This document shows positions 33,015 through 41,030 of a stretch of DNA of 64,000 nucleotides, piece after piece. The notes below the pieces were generated by a model. That model did not search any database, was not told the origin of the DNA, and saw only the letters and a list, made by a program, of their open reading frames with translations. A program made the position numbers and the translations under genes. Positions within the stretch are counted from its first letter, which is position 1. Each line of letters begins with the position of its first letter. This DNA is from an uncultured Peptococcaceae bacterium (lineage in GTDB: Bacteria > Bacillota > Peptococcia > Peptococcales > Peptococcaceae): NCBI GenBank assembly GCA_900552455.1, contig URZX01000002.1:124001-188000 (forward strand), given 5' to 3'.

Positions 33015-34753
33015 TTTGCGTCACCATCCTTTCCACCAATATGTGCCAACCACATCTCGCGGTAGAGCGCGCAAGTGTCAAGCAATGCCTCGTGCCTGCC
33101 ACTTGTGACGATGCAGCCCTTATCAACGACACAGATCTGGTCAGCGTCCACGATCGTCGAGAGGCGATGTGCCACCACAATGACCGTCTTCCCGCGCACC
33201 AGCTGCGCCACGGCTTGCTGGATAATCGCTTCATTTTCAGGATCGATGTAGGCAGTGGCTTCGTCAAGAATGACGACAGGCGCGTCCTTGAGCATCGCGC
33301 GGGCAATTGTGATGCGCTGGCGTTCGCCGCCGGAAAGATGCGCCCCACCGCCGCCAACGCGGGTGTCGTAACCGTTCTCCAGATTGCGGATAAAATCGTC
33401 GCAGCCCGCAAGCTTTGCCACCTGCTCTACTTCGGCGTCACTGGCGCTCGGGCGACCCATGCGGATGTTCTCGCGCACCGTGTCGTCAAAAAGGTAGGTG
33501 TCCTGCGCAACGAAAGCGATCTGATCATAGAGCTGGGCCAACGGAATCTCGCGCAGATCGTGCCCAGCCAAGGTGATCCGCCCCTCGGGCGCATCCCAGA
33601 AGCCTGCGATCAGTTTGGCGATCGTCGATTTTCCACTGCCGCTCGGCCCCACCAGCGCCGTCATGCTGCCAGCCGGAATCTCGAGGCTCACGTCGTGCAA
33701 AATCTCCTCGTCCTCGTGATAGCCAAAGGACACATGCGAAAGCGTGATGTCCATCTGGCCAAGGGCGACCATTGCCGCGCCATGGTCCTGCTCCGGTGCT
33801 GCGAGGATGGCGTCCACTTCGCCAACCGTCGTTCCCACCTTTGCCAGATCATCGACGAAATTCATCGCCGCTAAAAGCGGCCCGGCGATTCCCAGCGAAA
33901 GGATGATCGTTGTAATGAAGGTCTCCATCTCCAGACTTCCACTCTGGTAGAGCAGCCAGCCCACCGGCAAAACCGTCACCAGCGTCGTCGGCGACACCGC
34001 GCGGGAGATGGAAATTGGCAGCTGACAACTTTTCATCCAGTTGTAGAAATAGGCCGCGTTTGCCACGACCCGCTCGGCAAATTTCGCGTAGGACGCGCGT
34101 CCCTGGTTGAACGCCTTGATGACCTCGATGCCACCGATGTATTCGACGATCGCTGCGTTCATCTCCTGTCCCACCTTGACCGAGCCAGCATACTGCGCGC
34201 CATAATTTTTCATCGCCGGCATCATGAACGCCATCCCCACCGGAATCGACACCAGAGAAAGCAGCGCCATGCGCCAGTCGAGCACCAGCAGATAGATGAA
34301 GATCGCCACAGGCGCCACGATGTTTGCCGTCATCTCCGGCAGAAGATGCGCCAGCGGCCGCTCCATGCTCGCCACCTGATCGACGATCACCTGCTTCAGC
34401 TCTCCGCTCGGCGTATCGATCATCACCCCCAGCGGAAGTTTTGGCAACTTGGCAAGAATCTGCGCGCGTACTTGCCGCAATATATCAAACGTTGCTGTAT
34501 GACTCATCCCCAGCGCCCACGTATACGGTACTGCCCGCAAAACAAAACCCGCAAGCGCCAACGCGCACCACCAGAGATAGCCATTCATCGCCGTCTCACC
34601 ATGGAGCAGACCGATGATGATTTGCGCCGCAGCGATATACGGCAGCATTCCACAAAGCACACCGACACAGGCTGTGAAAATCGCCCGCGCCAGACGACTA
34701 TGCTCCGCCGCACCCATTTCCCACAAGCGCAACAAAGCTGATTTCGTATCCAT
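33011..34753 (-). CDS. ABC half-transporter, YbtP/IrtA-like (locus A)
   Basis: A 580-residue half-transporter that forms a heterodimer with the next gene. Six helices precede the ATPase with GPSGSGKST, LSGGERQRITIARA and VVILDEATAYIDPENE. The DEATAYxDPENE form is shared with the P-type members 43874-45661 (DEATAFTDPQNE) and 28689-30694 (DEATSFSDPENE), while the partner type has TSSVDPENE. The start has GGAGG. It is the first gene after the tetR terminator, so it needs its own promoter in 34754-34798, where a GTTAGTTATAGC stretch lies. Confidence 0.88.
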   Translation of the reverse strand: MDTKSALLRLWEMGAAEHSRLARAIFTACVGVLCGMLPYIAAAQIIIGLLHGETAMNGYLWWCALALAGFVLRAVPYTWALGMSHTATFDILRQVRAQILAKLPKLPLGVMIDTPSGELKQVIVDQVASMERPLAHLLPEMTANIVAPVAIFIYLLVLDWRMALLSLVSIPVGMAFMMPAMKNYGAQYAGSVKVGQEMNAAIVEYIGGIEVIKAFNQGRASYAKFAERVVANAAYFYNWMKSCQLPISISRAVSPTTLVTVLPVGWLLYQSGSLEMETFITTIILSLGIAGPLLAAMNFVDDLAKVGTTVGEVDAILAAPEQDHGAAMVALGQMDITLSHVSFGYHEDEEILHDVSLEIPAGSMTALVGPSGSGKSTIAKLIAGFWDAPEGRITLAGHDLREIPLAQLYDQIAFVAQDTYLFDDTVRENIRMGRPSASDAEVEQVAKLAGCDDFIRNLENGYDTRVGGGGAHLSGGERQRITIARAMLKDAPVVILDEATAYIDPENEAIIQQAVAQLVRGKTVIVVAHRLSTIVDADQICVVDKGCIVTSGRHEALLDTCALYREMWLAHIGGKDGDAK

Positions 34754-34771
34754 AATTCAGCCTCCATTCTA

Positions 34772-34788
34772 TAAGCTATAACTAACTC
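34772..34788 (-). promoter_or_regulatory. GTTAGTT element before ABC pair A
   Basis: The minus strand reads AGAGTTAGTTATAGCTTATA between the tetR terminator and the GGAGG site. A TATAGA -10 is possible, with no good -35. The GTTAGTT half site recurs at 20530, 28668 and 30734. Confidence 0.4.
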
Positions 34789-34798
34789 TCACTTCTAT

Positions 34799-34837
34799 AA
34801 AAAACTGTGCCCACGGGCCCGATCGAGCACAGTTTTT
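34799..34837 (-). terminator. Terminator of the tetR gene
   Basis: AAAAACTGTGC/GCACAGTTTTT stem (11 bp) with a GC-rich loop and TTTTTTATA on the minus strand, 6 nt after the tetR stop. Confidence 0.82.
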
Positions 34838-34842
34838 AGCGA

Positions 34843-35466
34843 TCATTCGGCGGCGTCGAATACCGTCTCGAAACCTTTCATATGATAGCGGTTGAGCAAG
34901 CGGATATATTTGATTGCCGCTTCCTTCGTCATTTCATGGCGCACCACTTCAAACATGCCGTTGAAATACGCCGTCACGATAATATGGATAAATTCTTCTG
35001 TGACGATCCCGCACTTCACGCTTTCGCAGCCGATGACCGCCATGTATTTGTAGGTGTAGTCCACCTCGATCTCCACCAGTTCGTCAACGAAGTGTGCAAA
35101 GCGCGTGCCTTCCGCACCTTCCAGGAGAATCTGGAAAATGTCGAAGTGATCGTAAATATAATCGAGCATCGCCATCTGCTGCGTCTGCGTGTAGCTGCCC
35201 ATTTCCTGTTCCTGCACGCTGGCGTCAAAATTGTGGAAGCGTTCCTGAATCTCCAAAAACATCTCCTTGAGCGCACCCGCCACCGGTGCCACCAGCGCAG
35301 AAAACAGCCCCTCCTTGTCACCGAAGCGCGTGTAAATCGATCCTGTGCTCGTGCCGGCGCGCTCAGCAATCGTGCGCAGCGACGCATCCTTATAGCCTTT
35401 CGCGAGAAATTCCTCCTCGGCACAGCGCAGCACCGCCTCGTAAACACCTTCGATCTGTCTGGCCAT
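34843..35466 (-). CDS. TetR-family transcriptional regulator (locus A)
   Basis: A 207-residue TetR repressor. The N-terminal helix-turn-helix is LRTIAERAGTSTGSIYTRFGDKEGLFSALV. The C-terminal helical domain is the presumed ligand and dimer domain. The ATG at 35466 follows AAAGGAG; upstream in-frame codons would lie over its promoter and operator. It has its own consensus promoter overlapping the end of the CbiO-type gene, and a 26-bp perfect palindrome in its leader. Autoregulation is therefore likely. It may sense the substrate of the adjacent ABC pair. Confidence 0.92.
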   Translation of the reverse strand: MARQIEGVYEAVLRCAEEEFLAKGYKDASLRTIAERAGTSTGSIYTRFGDKEGLFSALVAPVAGALKEMFLEIQERFHNFDASVQEQEMGSYTQTQQMAMLDYIYDHFDIFQILLEGAEGTRFAHFVDELVEIEVDYTYKYMAVIGCESVKCGIVTEEFIHIIVTAYFNGMFEVVRHEMTKEAAIKYIRLLNRYHMKGFETVFDAAE

Positions 35467-35487
35467 CTGACCATCTCCTTTCATTTC

Positions 35488-35513
35488 AAAACAGTGTTTC
35501 ATAACACTGTTTT
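35488..35513 (-). promoter_or_regulatory. Perfect palindrome, probable TetR operator
   Basis: Arms AAAACAGTGTT and AACACTGTTTT (11 bp each) flank TCAT. The site begins 2 nt after the -10 box, so bound repressor would block initiation. Confidence 0.85.
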
Positions 35514-35514
35514 G

Positions 35515-35543
35515 AGTATAACGTAAGCTTCCGCTCACGTCAA
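35515..35543 (-). promoter_or_regulatory. Promoter of tetR (locus A)
   Basis: TTGACG and TATACT are spaced 17 nt on the minus strand; the -35 overlaps the stop codon of the upstream ATPase gene. Confidence 0.82.
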
Positions 35544-37045
35544 GCATCTGACGTAGATTTTTTCCTTCTATCTCCGAGAAAATAATCGCTCACCCTTGCC
35601 ACGCCATCTGCATCGAGCACATACTGTGCACAGATTTTCCCGCCTGCGATCTCCACAATATCCGTACAGCAGGCGCAGATGAGCTCGATGTCGTGTGTGA
35701 TCACGAATACGCTCACGCCGCGTGCGCAAAGGGATCGCAGCATCTCTGCCACCTCGCGCATGTGGCGCAAGTCCAGCCCGCTCGTGGGCTCATCGAAAAC
35801 GAGCAGCTCACGCCCACTTGCCAGCGCCGAAGCGATGGCGACGCGTTGCTTCTGACCACCGGAAAGAGACTGCGGATGCCGCTCCGCGAGCGCCAGCAGA
35901 TCGAGCCCGGCAAGAATCTCCTCCGCCTGCGCTTTATCCGGTGCATCCATGCTCAGGAGCACCTCCTCCATCACGCTTTCTGTGAAAAGCTGGTGGCCTG
36001 TCTCCTGCATCACCATGTAGGCGCGATGCAACCGATCCTTCGCCGTCAGTCTCTCATTTCGCCAGGTGACAACGCCGCAGCGCTTCTCAAGGCCGCAGAA
36101 GCAGCGCGCGAAAGTCGATTTCCCCGCGCCGTTGTCACCAATAATGCCGCAGATGCGCCCCCCTGGCAACGTCGCGCGATCGATGTCGAGCCGCTCCGCC
36201 CCTTCTTTACGTGTGCCCTTTCGGGGATAGGTGAAGTGGAAATTCTCCAGCACAATCTGCTCCGCTGGCGTAAGCGTAAAAGGCAGTGGCACCAGCTGCG
36301 CAAGATCGTATGCGCGCAGGCCCAACGCCGAACGCTCCTCGTCAGGCAGCGCCGCAAATTCTGCTGCCGTCCAGTCGTGGATAACGCGCCCATCATCGAG
36401 ATAAACAAAACGGTCCGCGATGCCGCGCAGGTAATAGAGCCGATGCTCCGAGATCACGATCGTTTTTCCCTGCGCCTTCCACTGTGCCAGCACCATCCGC
36501 AAAGCTTCGGTGGAGCGGGCATCGAGATTCGCCGAGGGCTCGTCCAGCACAAACACCGCCGGATCCATCATTGCCGCTCCGGCGCAGGCGATGCGCTGCT
36601 TCTGTCCGCCAGAGAGGGCAAAAATGCTGCGGTCCATCAGTGCTTCCAAATGAAAATCCTGCACCGTTTTCGCCAACCGTTCACGGATCCGTTCCTCCGG
36701 CCAGCCGAGATTCTCCGGCCCGAAGGTCACCTCGCTCGTCGTGTCAACGTTGAAAAATTGCGAGCGTGGATTCTGGAACACACTCCCAACAACCGCCGCC
36801 GTGTCATAGAGCGGCTCGACACTGACATTGCGCCCGTCCACCAGGACACAGCCCGAAAGGACCCCCTCATAATAATGAGGGATCAGCCCATTGATGAGAC
36901 GCGTCAGCGTCGTCTTGCCACAACCCGATACCCCGCAGAGCACCACACATTCGCCCTCGGGAATCTCCAGATCGATCCCTCGCACCCCAGCCCCGCCTTC
37001 CGTCGCGCTGCCGTAAAGGAAACTCACATTTTCAAAACGGATCAT
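35540..37045 (-). CDS. ECF-type tandem ATPase, CbiO-CbiO fusion (locus A)
   Basis: A 501-residue protein with two ABC domains. The first has GVSGCGKTT, FALSGGQKQRIACAGA and VFVLDEPSANLD. The second has GDNGAGKST, QSLSGGQKQRVAIASAL and LLVFDEPTSGLD. This is the energising ATPase of an ECF transporter, both A subunits on one chain. The ATG at 37045 is used because AAAGGAG lies 9 nt upstream. It follows the CbiQ and S-component genes in order, forming a complete S-T-AA module. Confidence 0.93.
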   Translation of the reverse strand: MIRFENVSFLYGSATEGGAGVRGIDLEIPEGECVVLCGVSGCGKTTLTRLINGLIPHYYEGVLSGCVLVDGRNVSVEPLYDTAAVVGSVFQNPRSQFFNVDTTSEVTFGPENLGWPEERIRERLAKTVQDFHLEALMDRSIFALSGGQKQRIACAGAAMMDPAVFVLDEPSANLDARSTEALRMVLAQWKAQGKTIVISEHRLYYLRGIADRFVYLDDGRVIHDWTAAEFAALPDEERSALGLRAYDLAQLVPLPFTLTPAEQIVLENFHFTYPRKGTRKEGAERLDIDRATLPGGRICGIIGDNGAGKSTFARCFCGLEKRCGVVTWRNERLTAKDRLHRAYMVMQETGHQLFTESVMEEVLLSMDAPDKAQAEEILAGLDLLALAERHPQSLSGGQKQRVAIASALASGRELLVFDEPTSGLDLRHMREVAEMLRSLCARGVSVFVITHDIELICACCTDIVEIAGGKICAQYVLDADGVARVSDYFLGDRRKKSTSDA

Positions 37046-37060
37046 TCGCCCCAACTCCTT

Positions 37061-37747
37061 TCATCTAGCACACAAAAATACCACAAAGCTCCCCACGCAG
37101 AGCGCAAGAGCCAGCACATCCCAGCCACCGAAGCCGACGTGCTTCGCGCGCGTGCGCACCACCGGCGCACCAAGGCCGCGGGCGAGGGCCGCAGCTGCAA
37201 GCTCGTCGCCAATCTTCACGATCCGGATCACCAGCGGCACCACCCGATAAGTGAAAAGCGCCTCCGGCCCCACGCGCCCCAGCCTGATCCCGCGCATGCG
37301 CATGGCATCGCGGATGGCGCAGTATTCTTCGCCCATCGTCGGGAAAAAGCGAAAGATCACCGCCAGTGGGATCAGCACCTTCTCGCTCACATGTAGCCGC
37401 CCCATCGCCGTGAGAAATTCACTCACCGACGTCGTCGTGACAAAGTAGGCCCCGACCATGATGCCCGGCGCAAAGCGCGTCATGATCGATGTCAGCGCCA
37501 GCACCGCAAAGGCCGACAACCCATGCAGCGAAGAAAAGGCGATGCGCTCCGCCAAAAAACAGAGCGCATAGAAAAGAAGATATTTGCTTGCCATCTGCCA
37601 GCGCCCGGCGCTCAGGATCAGCACAAATGGCACCAGACTGAGCAGCATTTTTACCGCAAGCATCGCGCCTTCATTGCTCGCTCCCAACATCAGTGTTGTC
37701 ACTGTGAAGAGCAACGCCAGCTTTGTCCGTGGATCCAGCCGCAGCAT
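37061..37747 (-). CDS. ECF transporter T component, CbiQ-like (locus A)
   Basis: A 228-residue membrane protein with about five helices. LDPRTKLALLF near the N-terminus and the coupling helices DAMRMRGIRLG and AAAALARGLGAP are T-component signatures; the two Arg-rich short motifs dock into the ATPase. The ATG at 37747 shares a base with the S-component stop (TGATG). Readings extending to 37969 overlap the S gene and are not real. Confidence 0.9.
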   Translation of the reverse strand: MLRLDPRTKLALLFTVTTLMLGASNEGAMLAVKMLLSLVPFVLILSAGRWQMASKYLLFYALCFLAERIAFSSLHGLSAFAVLALTSIMTRFAPGIMVGAYFVTTTSVSEFLTAMGRLHVSEKVLIPLAVIFRFFPTMGEEYCAIRDAMRMRGIRLGRVGPEALFTYRVVPLVIRIVKIGDELAAAALARGLGAPVVRTRAKHVGFGGWDVLALALCVGSFVVFLCAR

Positions 37748-38328
37748 CAGACGATCCCTGCCCTGGTGAAATGCTTGCGCAAAAGTCTGCGTCCCAGCAG
37801 GCCGCCCACCAGCGCCCCGAGGAATATCCCCACCACGACAAGCGCCAGGCTCCACGGCGGCATCACTGCCATTACCTGTGTCGCGTACTCGTCGCCGTAG
37901 CTTGCCGCAAAACTTTCGTAAGACGCTTCCACCATGAAATACATCGGAATGTAGGTGCCGACCATCCAAAGACTGAACACCGAATAACCGACGAGGATTT
38001 TCGCCGCGCTGCGGTAGCCGCCGCTTTTCAGGATCAGGTCACCGAGCAGCCCGAAGACGACGCCCATCGGCACGCCCCAGAAGCCCATGCCAGTGAGCCC
38101 CATGAGCAGCCCACTAAGAATCGCCATCAAGGTGATCAGCTCGAAGGTTTTCACCCGCGTCACATAGAGCATAAAGGGAATCCCTGTGATGATCGCCCAG
38201 AGCATCCCGAGCACGGGCACAAAAATCGGCACAAATCCGATCGGGATCGCGACGCAGCAGCCGAGCACAAAATAGAGCACCGTAAACAGCCCGAGACTGA
38301 TGAGATCTTTCGCCTGAATGTTGTTCAT
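37747..38328 (-). CDS. Trep_Strep/MptD-family ECF S component (locus A)
   Basis: A 193-residue membrane protein with about five or six helices, of the Trep_Strep (MptD) family of putative ECF S components. Family traits are the N-terminal KDLISLGLFTVLYFVL, a central TGIPFMLYVTRVKTFELIT and the C-terminal RRLLRKHFTRAGIV. It starts with a GGGAGG site. It is first in an S-T-AA operon divergent from an AraC gene. The family's substrate is not firmly known. Its frequent company with YbtPQ-type transporters suggests a metallophore or related small molecule. Confidence 0.87.
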   Translation of the reverse strand: MNNIQAKDLISLGLFTVLYFVLGCCVAIPIGFVPIFVPVLGMLWAIITGIPFMLYVTRVKTFELITLMAILSGLLMGLTGMGFWGVPMGVVFGLLGDLILKSGGYRSAAKILVGYSVFSLWMVGTYIPMYFMVEASYESFAASYGDEYATQVMAVMPPWSLALVVVGIFLGALVGGLLGRRLLRKHFTRAGIV

Positions 38329-38345
38329 AAATGATTCCTCCCTGT

Positions 38346-38378
38346 ATCGTTATTTGCCTGTCCAGGCACCCTAACGAT
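38346..38378. promoter_or_regulatory. 33-bp interrupted palindrome in leader of S-component gene A
   Basis: Outer arms ATCGTTA and TAACGAT and inner arms TGCCTG and CAGGCA share one centre, with two or three unpaired bases between. It lies between the AraC-box-like motif and the ribosome site. Confidence 0.7.
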
Positions 38379-38396
38379 AGCACAGACAAACCACCG
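38374..38396 (-). promoter_or_regulatory. Candidate AraC box, locus A
   Basis: The 23-bp segment containing ATAGCACA and AACCACCG matches 18 of 23 bases with 40874-40896 in locus B, at the same position relative to the S-component gene. Confidence 0.6.
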
Positions 38397-38453
38397 TCTC
38401 TACAACCAAACGGTATTTTGGCTCCATTTGATATCGGATTATCCGCCGCTTAC

Positions 38454-38482
38454 TGACGCTACCAACGCGTTCGTGCTATAAT
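38454..38482 (+). promoter_or_regulatory. Probable promoter of araC gene A
   Basis: A perfect TATAAT at 38477-38482 has only a weak -35 (TGACGC). It is 49 nt before the start. Confidence 0.55.
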
Positions 38483-38531
38483 GAACGCAGAAAACTGGCG
38501 CCACAACTGGCGAACAACGGAGGAATCCTGC

Positions 38532-39512
38532 ATGCATCTCGAAGACATTCTCGCTCAGTGTCTCTCGCTGCCTGGCGTGTCACTGACGCACGATGACCAT
38601 CACGCCACACTTCAGCTTGTCACCGAAGGTGGCAACGGCACCATTGATTTTCACGTCCTCTGGCCGGGCTTCACCCTTGCCTTTATCCGCGTCGCAGCGC
38701 CACGCTGGCCTGCGCCGAAGCTTCCGAAAACAAGCGCTGGCGACCGTCCGCTGCTGGTTAACCTTTGCCTTGCCGGGCGCTGCGAGCTCTGTCTCGACGA
38801 CGGGCGCTATGTGTATGTAAGCGCCGGCGACTGCGCCCTTTCCGAGCGCTACGCCGCAGGGGCTTATGTGTATCCGCGGAAATCTTACGAAGGCGTGGAA
38901 TTTTTCATAGAGGCGACGCAACTCGAGCGTGAACGCCCCTGGCTGCGCGCAGACTTCGGCCTCGATATTCCGGCGCTCGTCGCGCACTATGGCGCCGCAG
39001 CGAACACCAGCATCTGCACCATGAACGCAGACACCGCCCAAGCCCTGCGTGCCCTCTGGCAGCAACAGAACGCCCCGGATCCTGCAGCGCAGAGAAGGCT
39101 GAGCCTGTCGCTTTTCGCCGCGCTCGCTGCCGCTCAAATCCAGGACAGCACACCGCGCACCTACTACACTGCCAGCCAAGTGGCCATCGCCAAAGAAGCC
39201 TGCGCCATCGTCACCGCCGATCTGCGCCAATCCCATCCGGCGCACACACTGGCAGCGCGTTTCGGCATCAGCGAATCGAGCCTCAAAAATTACTTTCGCG
39301 GCGTTTACGGCCAAAGCCTCGCGGCTTTCGTGCGCGAATCCCGGCTGACGCGTGCCGCTGAGCTTCTGCAAACGACCAAAGCCCCGGTCTCTGCCATCGC
39401 CGAAGCCGTTGGCTATCTCAACCAGAGCAAGTTCGCCGCCATTTTCAAGCGCCGCTATGGCGTCACGCCGCTGGAATTTCGCCGTCTGGCCCATCTCAAG
39501 CAGGATCAGTGA
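38532..39512 (+). CDS. AraC-family regulator, YbtA-like (locus A)
   Basis: A 326-residue regulator: an N-terminal sensor domain (about 1-220) and two C-terminal helix-turn-helix motifs (LAARFGISESSLKNYFRGVY and VSAIAEAVGYLNQSKFAAIF). AraC proteins of siderophore loci such as YbtA bind the metal chelate and activate transporter genes, and this one is divergent from the S-T-AA operon. The ATG at 38532 follows CGGAGG; an upstream in-frame ATG overlaps the -10. Its end overlaps the convergent CbiQ-type gene by 7 nt. It closely resembles the other two AraC proteins here in the SLKNYFRGVYGQ helix. Confidence 0.9.
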   Translation: MHLEDILAQCLSLPGVSLTHDDHHATLQLVTEGGNGTIDFHVLWPGFTLAFIRVAAPRWPAPKLPKTSAGDRPLLVNLCLAGRCELCLDDGRYVYVSAGDCALSERYAAGAYVYPRKSYEGVEFFIEATQLERERPWLRADFGLDIPALVAHYGAAANTSICTMNADTAQALRALWQQQNAPDPAAQRRLSLSLFAALAAAQIQDSTPRTYYTASQVAIAKEACAIVTADLRQSHPAHTLAARFGISESSLKNYFRGVYGQSLAAFVRESRLTRAAELLQTTKAPVSAIAEAVGYLNQSKFAAIFKRRYGVTPLEFRRLAHLKQDQ

Positions 39513-40237
39513 AGCCAGACCCAGCCCTGCACCAACCACGCACCCACGCAGAGCGCAAGAAAGAACGCGTCCCAGCCGCCGAAGCCAAGCTCCGCGAGGT
39601 TGGTGCGTTTCACCGGCGCACCGAGGCCGCGGGTGAGCGCCGCTTGTGAAAGCTCCTCGCCAATCTTTACGGCGCTGATCATCATCGGCACAAGGCGGTA
39701 TTCGAACATCACACCCACTTTGCCCCCACCAAGCCGGATCCCACGCATGCGCATGGCGTCCCCGATGGCGTGCCATTCCTCGGCGATCGTCGGGAAAAAG
39801 CGAAAGATCACCGCCAACGGGATCGCCACCTGCTGAAGCAGATGGAGCCGAGCCATCGCTGCGAGAAATTCGCTCACGGTGGTCGTGCTCATGGCGATAT
39901 AGCCCATTGCCAGGCTCGGCGTGAAGCGCAGAAAAATGCCCACGATCGTCACAGCGAGAAAATTCGCCAGTCCTTCGAGCCGAGCGAGCGCCACCATTTC
40001 CAGCCAGAGACTGACGCCGAAGATGAGCACGTAAAGAAACGCCCCGCGAAAGCGTCCCGCCGCGAGGAAAAGCAGCAGCGGCACCGCCGACAGCGCGATC
40101 ATCACCCACTGCATCGCCCCTGCGTAGGAGCCGCCGAGCACAAAGACGGCGATCGACACAAGCAGTGCCAGCTTGGTGCGCGGATCGAGAGAAATGCCAC
40201 GCTTCTGTGCCGTGCTCGCCAGAATCTCGCGCTTCAT
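39506..40237 (-). CDS. ECF transporter T component, CbiQ-like (locus B)
   Basis: A 243-residue T component with SLDPRTKLALLVS, DAMRMRGIRLGGG and SQAALTRGLGAP, nearly the same coupling motifs as locus A. The ATG at 40237 overlaps the S-component stop as TGATG; a GTG one codon upstream is possible. No ATPase gene follows: the next gene is the convergent araC A. It must therefore use the CbiO-type ATPase of locus A or C, or the ATPase gene was lost. Confidence 0.9.
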   Translation of the reverse strand: MKREILASTAQKRGISLDPRTKLALLVSIAVFVLGGSYAGAMQWVMIALSAVPLLLFLAAGRFRGAFLYVLIFGVSLWLEMVALARLEGLANFLAVTIVGIFLRFTPSLAMGYIAMSTTTVSEFLAAMARLHLLQQVAIPLAVIFRFFPTIAEEWHAIGDAMRMRGIRLGGGKVGVMFEYRLVPMMISAVKIGEELSQAALTRGLGAPVKRTNLAELGFGGWDAFFLALCVGAWLVQGWVWLH

Positions 40238-40818
40238 CACACGATGCCTGCCCGTTCAAAGTGCTTTTTGAAGATTTTACGTCCAATAAAACCGCCTGCA
40301 ATTCCACTGACGAAGGCAGCGATGAGCAGCACCGGCAAGATCCAGTCCGGCATATAGGCCATGAGTGTGTCGGCGTACTCCTGACCATAACCAGGCAGCA
40401 GGTTTTGATAGTACGCCTCGCGCGTCACAACGATTGGAATAAATGCGCCGATCACCCACATAGAAAAGACGCCATGGATCAGCACTTCACGCTTGGCATT
40501 TTTATAGTCACAGGCTCTCAGCATAAGATCAGAGATCAAGCCAAAGACGAGGCCGGTTAAAATACACCAGTAGCCCATGCCAGTCAAGAGCATGATGATC
40601 CCGAGCAGCACGCCACAAATGGTGAGCATACCGAATTTCTTGATCTTCGAAAAGAACAGCATCATCGGAATACCACCAACAATCGGCACGATCACACTGA
40701 TCAGCGGAATAAAGATCGGAATGAAGCCAATAGATGCCGCAGCAAAAATGACGATAAAATATAGCGCCGTAAAAATGCCGATATTGATGAGATCCTTTCC
40801 TTGCAGTTTGTTATTCAT
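40237..40818 (-). CDS. Trep_Strep/MptD-family ECF S component (locus B)
   Basis: A 193-residue paralogue of the locus A S component, with KDLINIGIFTALYFIVIF, a central GIPMMLFFSKIKKFGMLTI and the C-terminal GRKIFKKHFERAGIV. The ATG at 40818 follows TTAGGAGGG; the longer reading has no site. It is divergent from araC B, with a short symmetrical operator and an AraC-box-like motif between. Confidence 0.87.
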   Translation of the reverse strand: MNNKLQGKDLINIGIFTALYFIVIFAAASIGFIPIFIPLISVIVPIVGGIPMMLFFSKIKKFGMLTICGVLLGIIMLLTGMGYWCILTGLVFGLISDLMLRACDYKNAKREVLIHGVFSMWVIGAFIPIVVTREAYYQNLLPGYGQEYADTLMAYMPDWILPVLLIAAFVSGIAGGFIGRKIFKKHFERAGIV

Positions 40819-40848
40819 TTTGAACCCTCCTAACATGATTGCGCCTAC

Positions 40849-40866
40849 AATTAGGTTTCGCTAATT
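40849..40866 (-). promoter_or_regulatory. Operator-like inverted repeat, locus B
   Basis: AATTAG and CTAATT flank six bases (perfect 6-6-6), directly after the candidate -10 TACCAT. Fourteen of eighteen bases match 49471-49488 of locus C, and the TTAG...CTAA form suits a DtxR-type regulator. Confidence 0.6.
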
Positions 40867-40871
40867 TATTT

Positions 40872-40896
40872 CATGGTAGCACACATTAACCACCGG
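40872..40896 (-). promoter_or_regulatory. Candidate AraC box, locus B
   Basis: This counterpart of 38374-38396 contains GTAGCACA and AACCACCG and lies over the -35/-10 region of S-component gene B, where no good -35 exists. That fits activator dependence. Confidence 0.6.
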
Positions 40897-41030
40897 TTCT
40901 ATGCACATATCAGCATTTTAGGCCCGAATAGCAGCGAGTTTTTCTGACTGTCGGCATTTTCATTGACGGAGGATTTCTTCGCCGGTATACTATTTTCAAT
41001 ACTTCTGCGCGACGAAATGAGGTGAAAACG

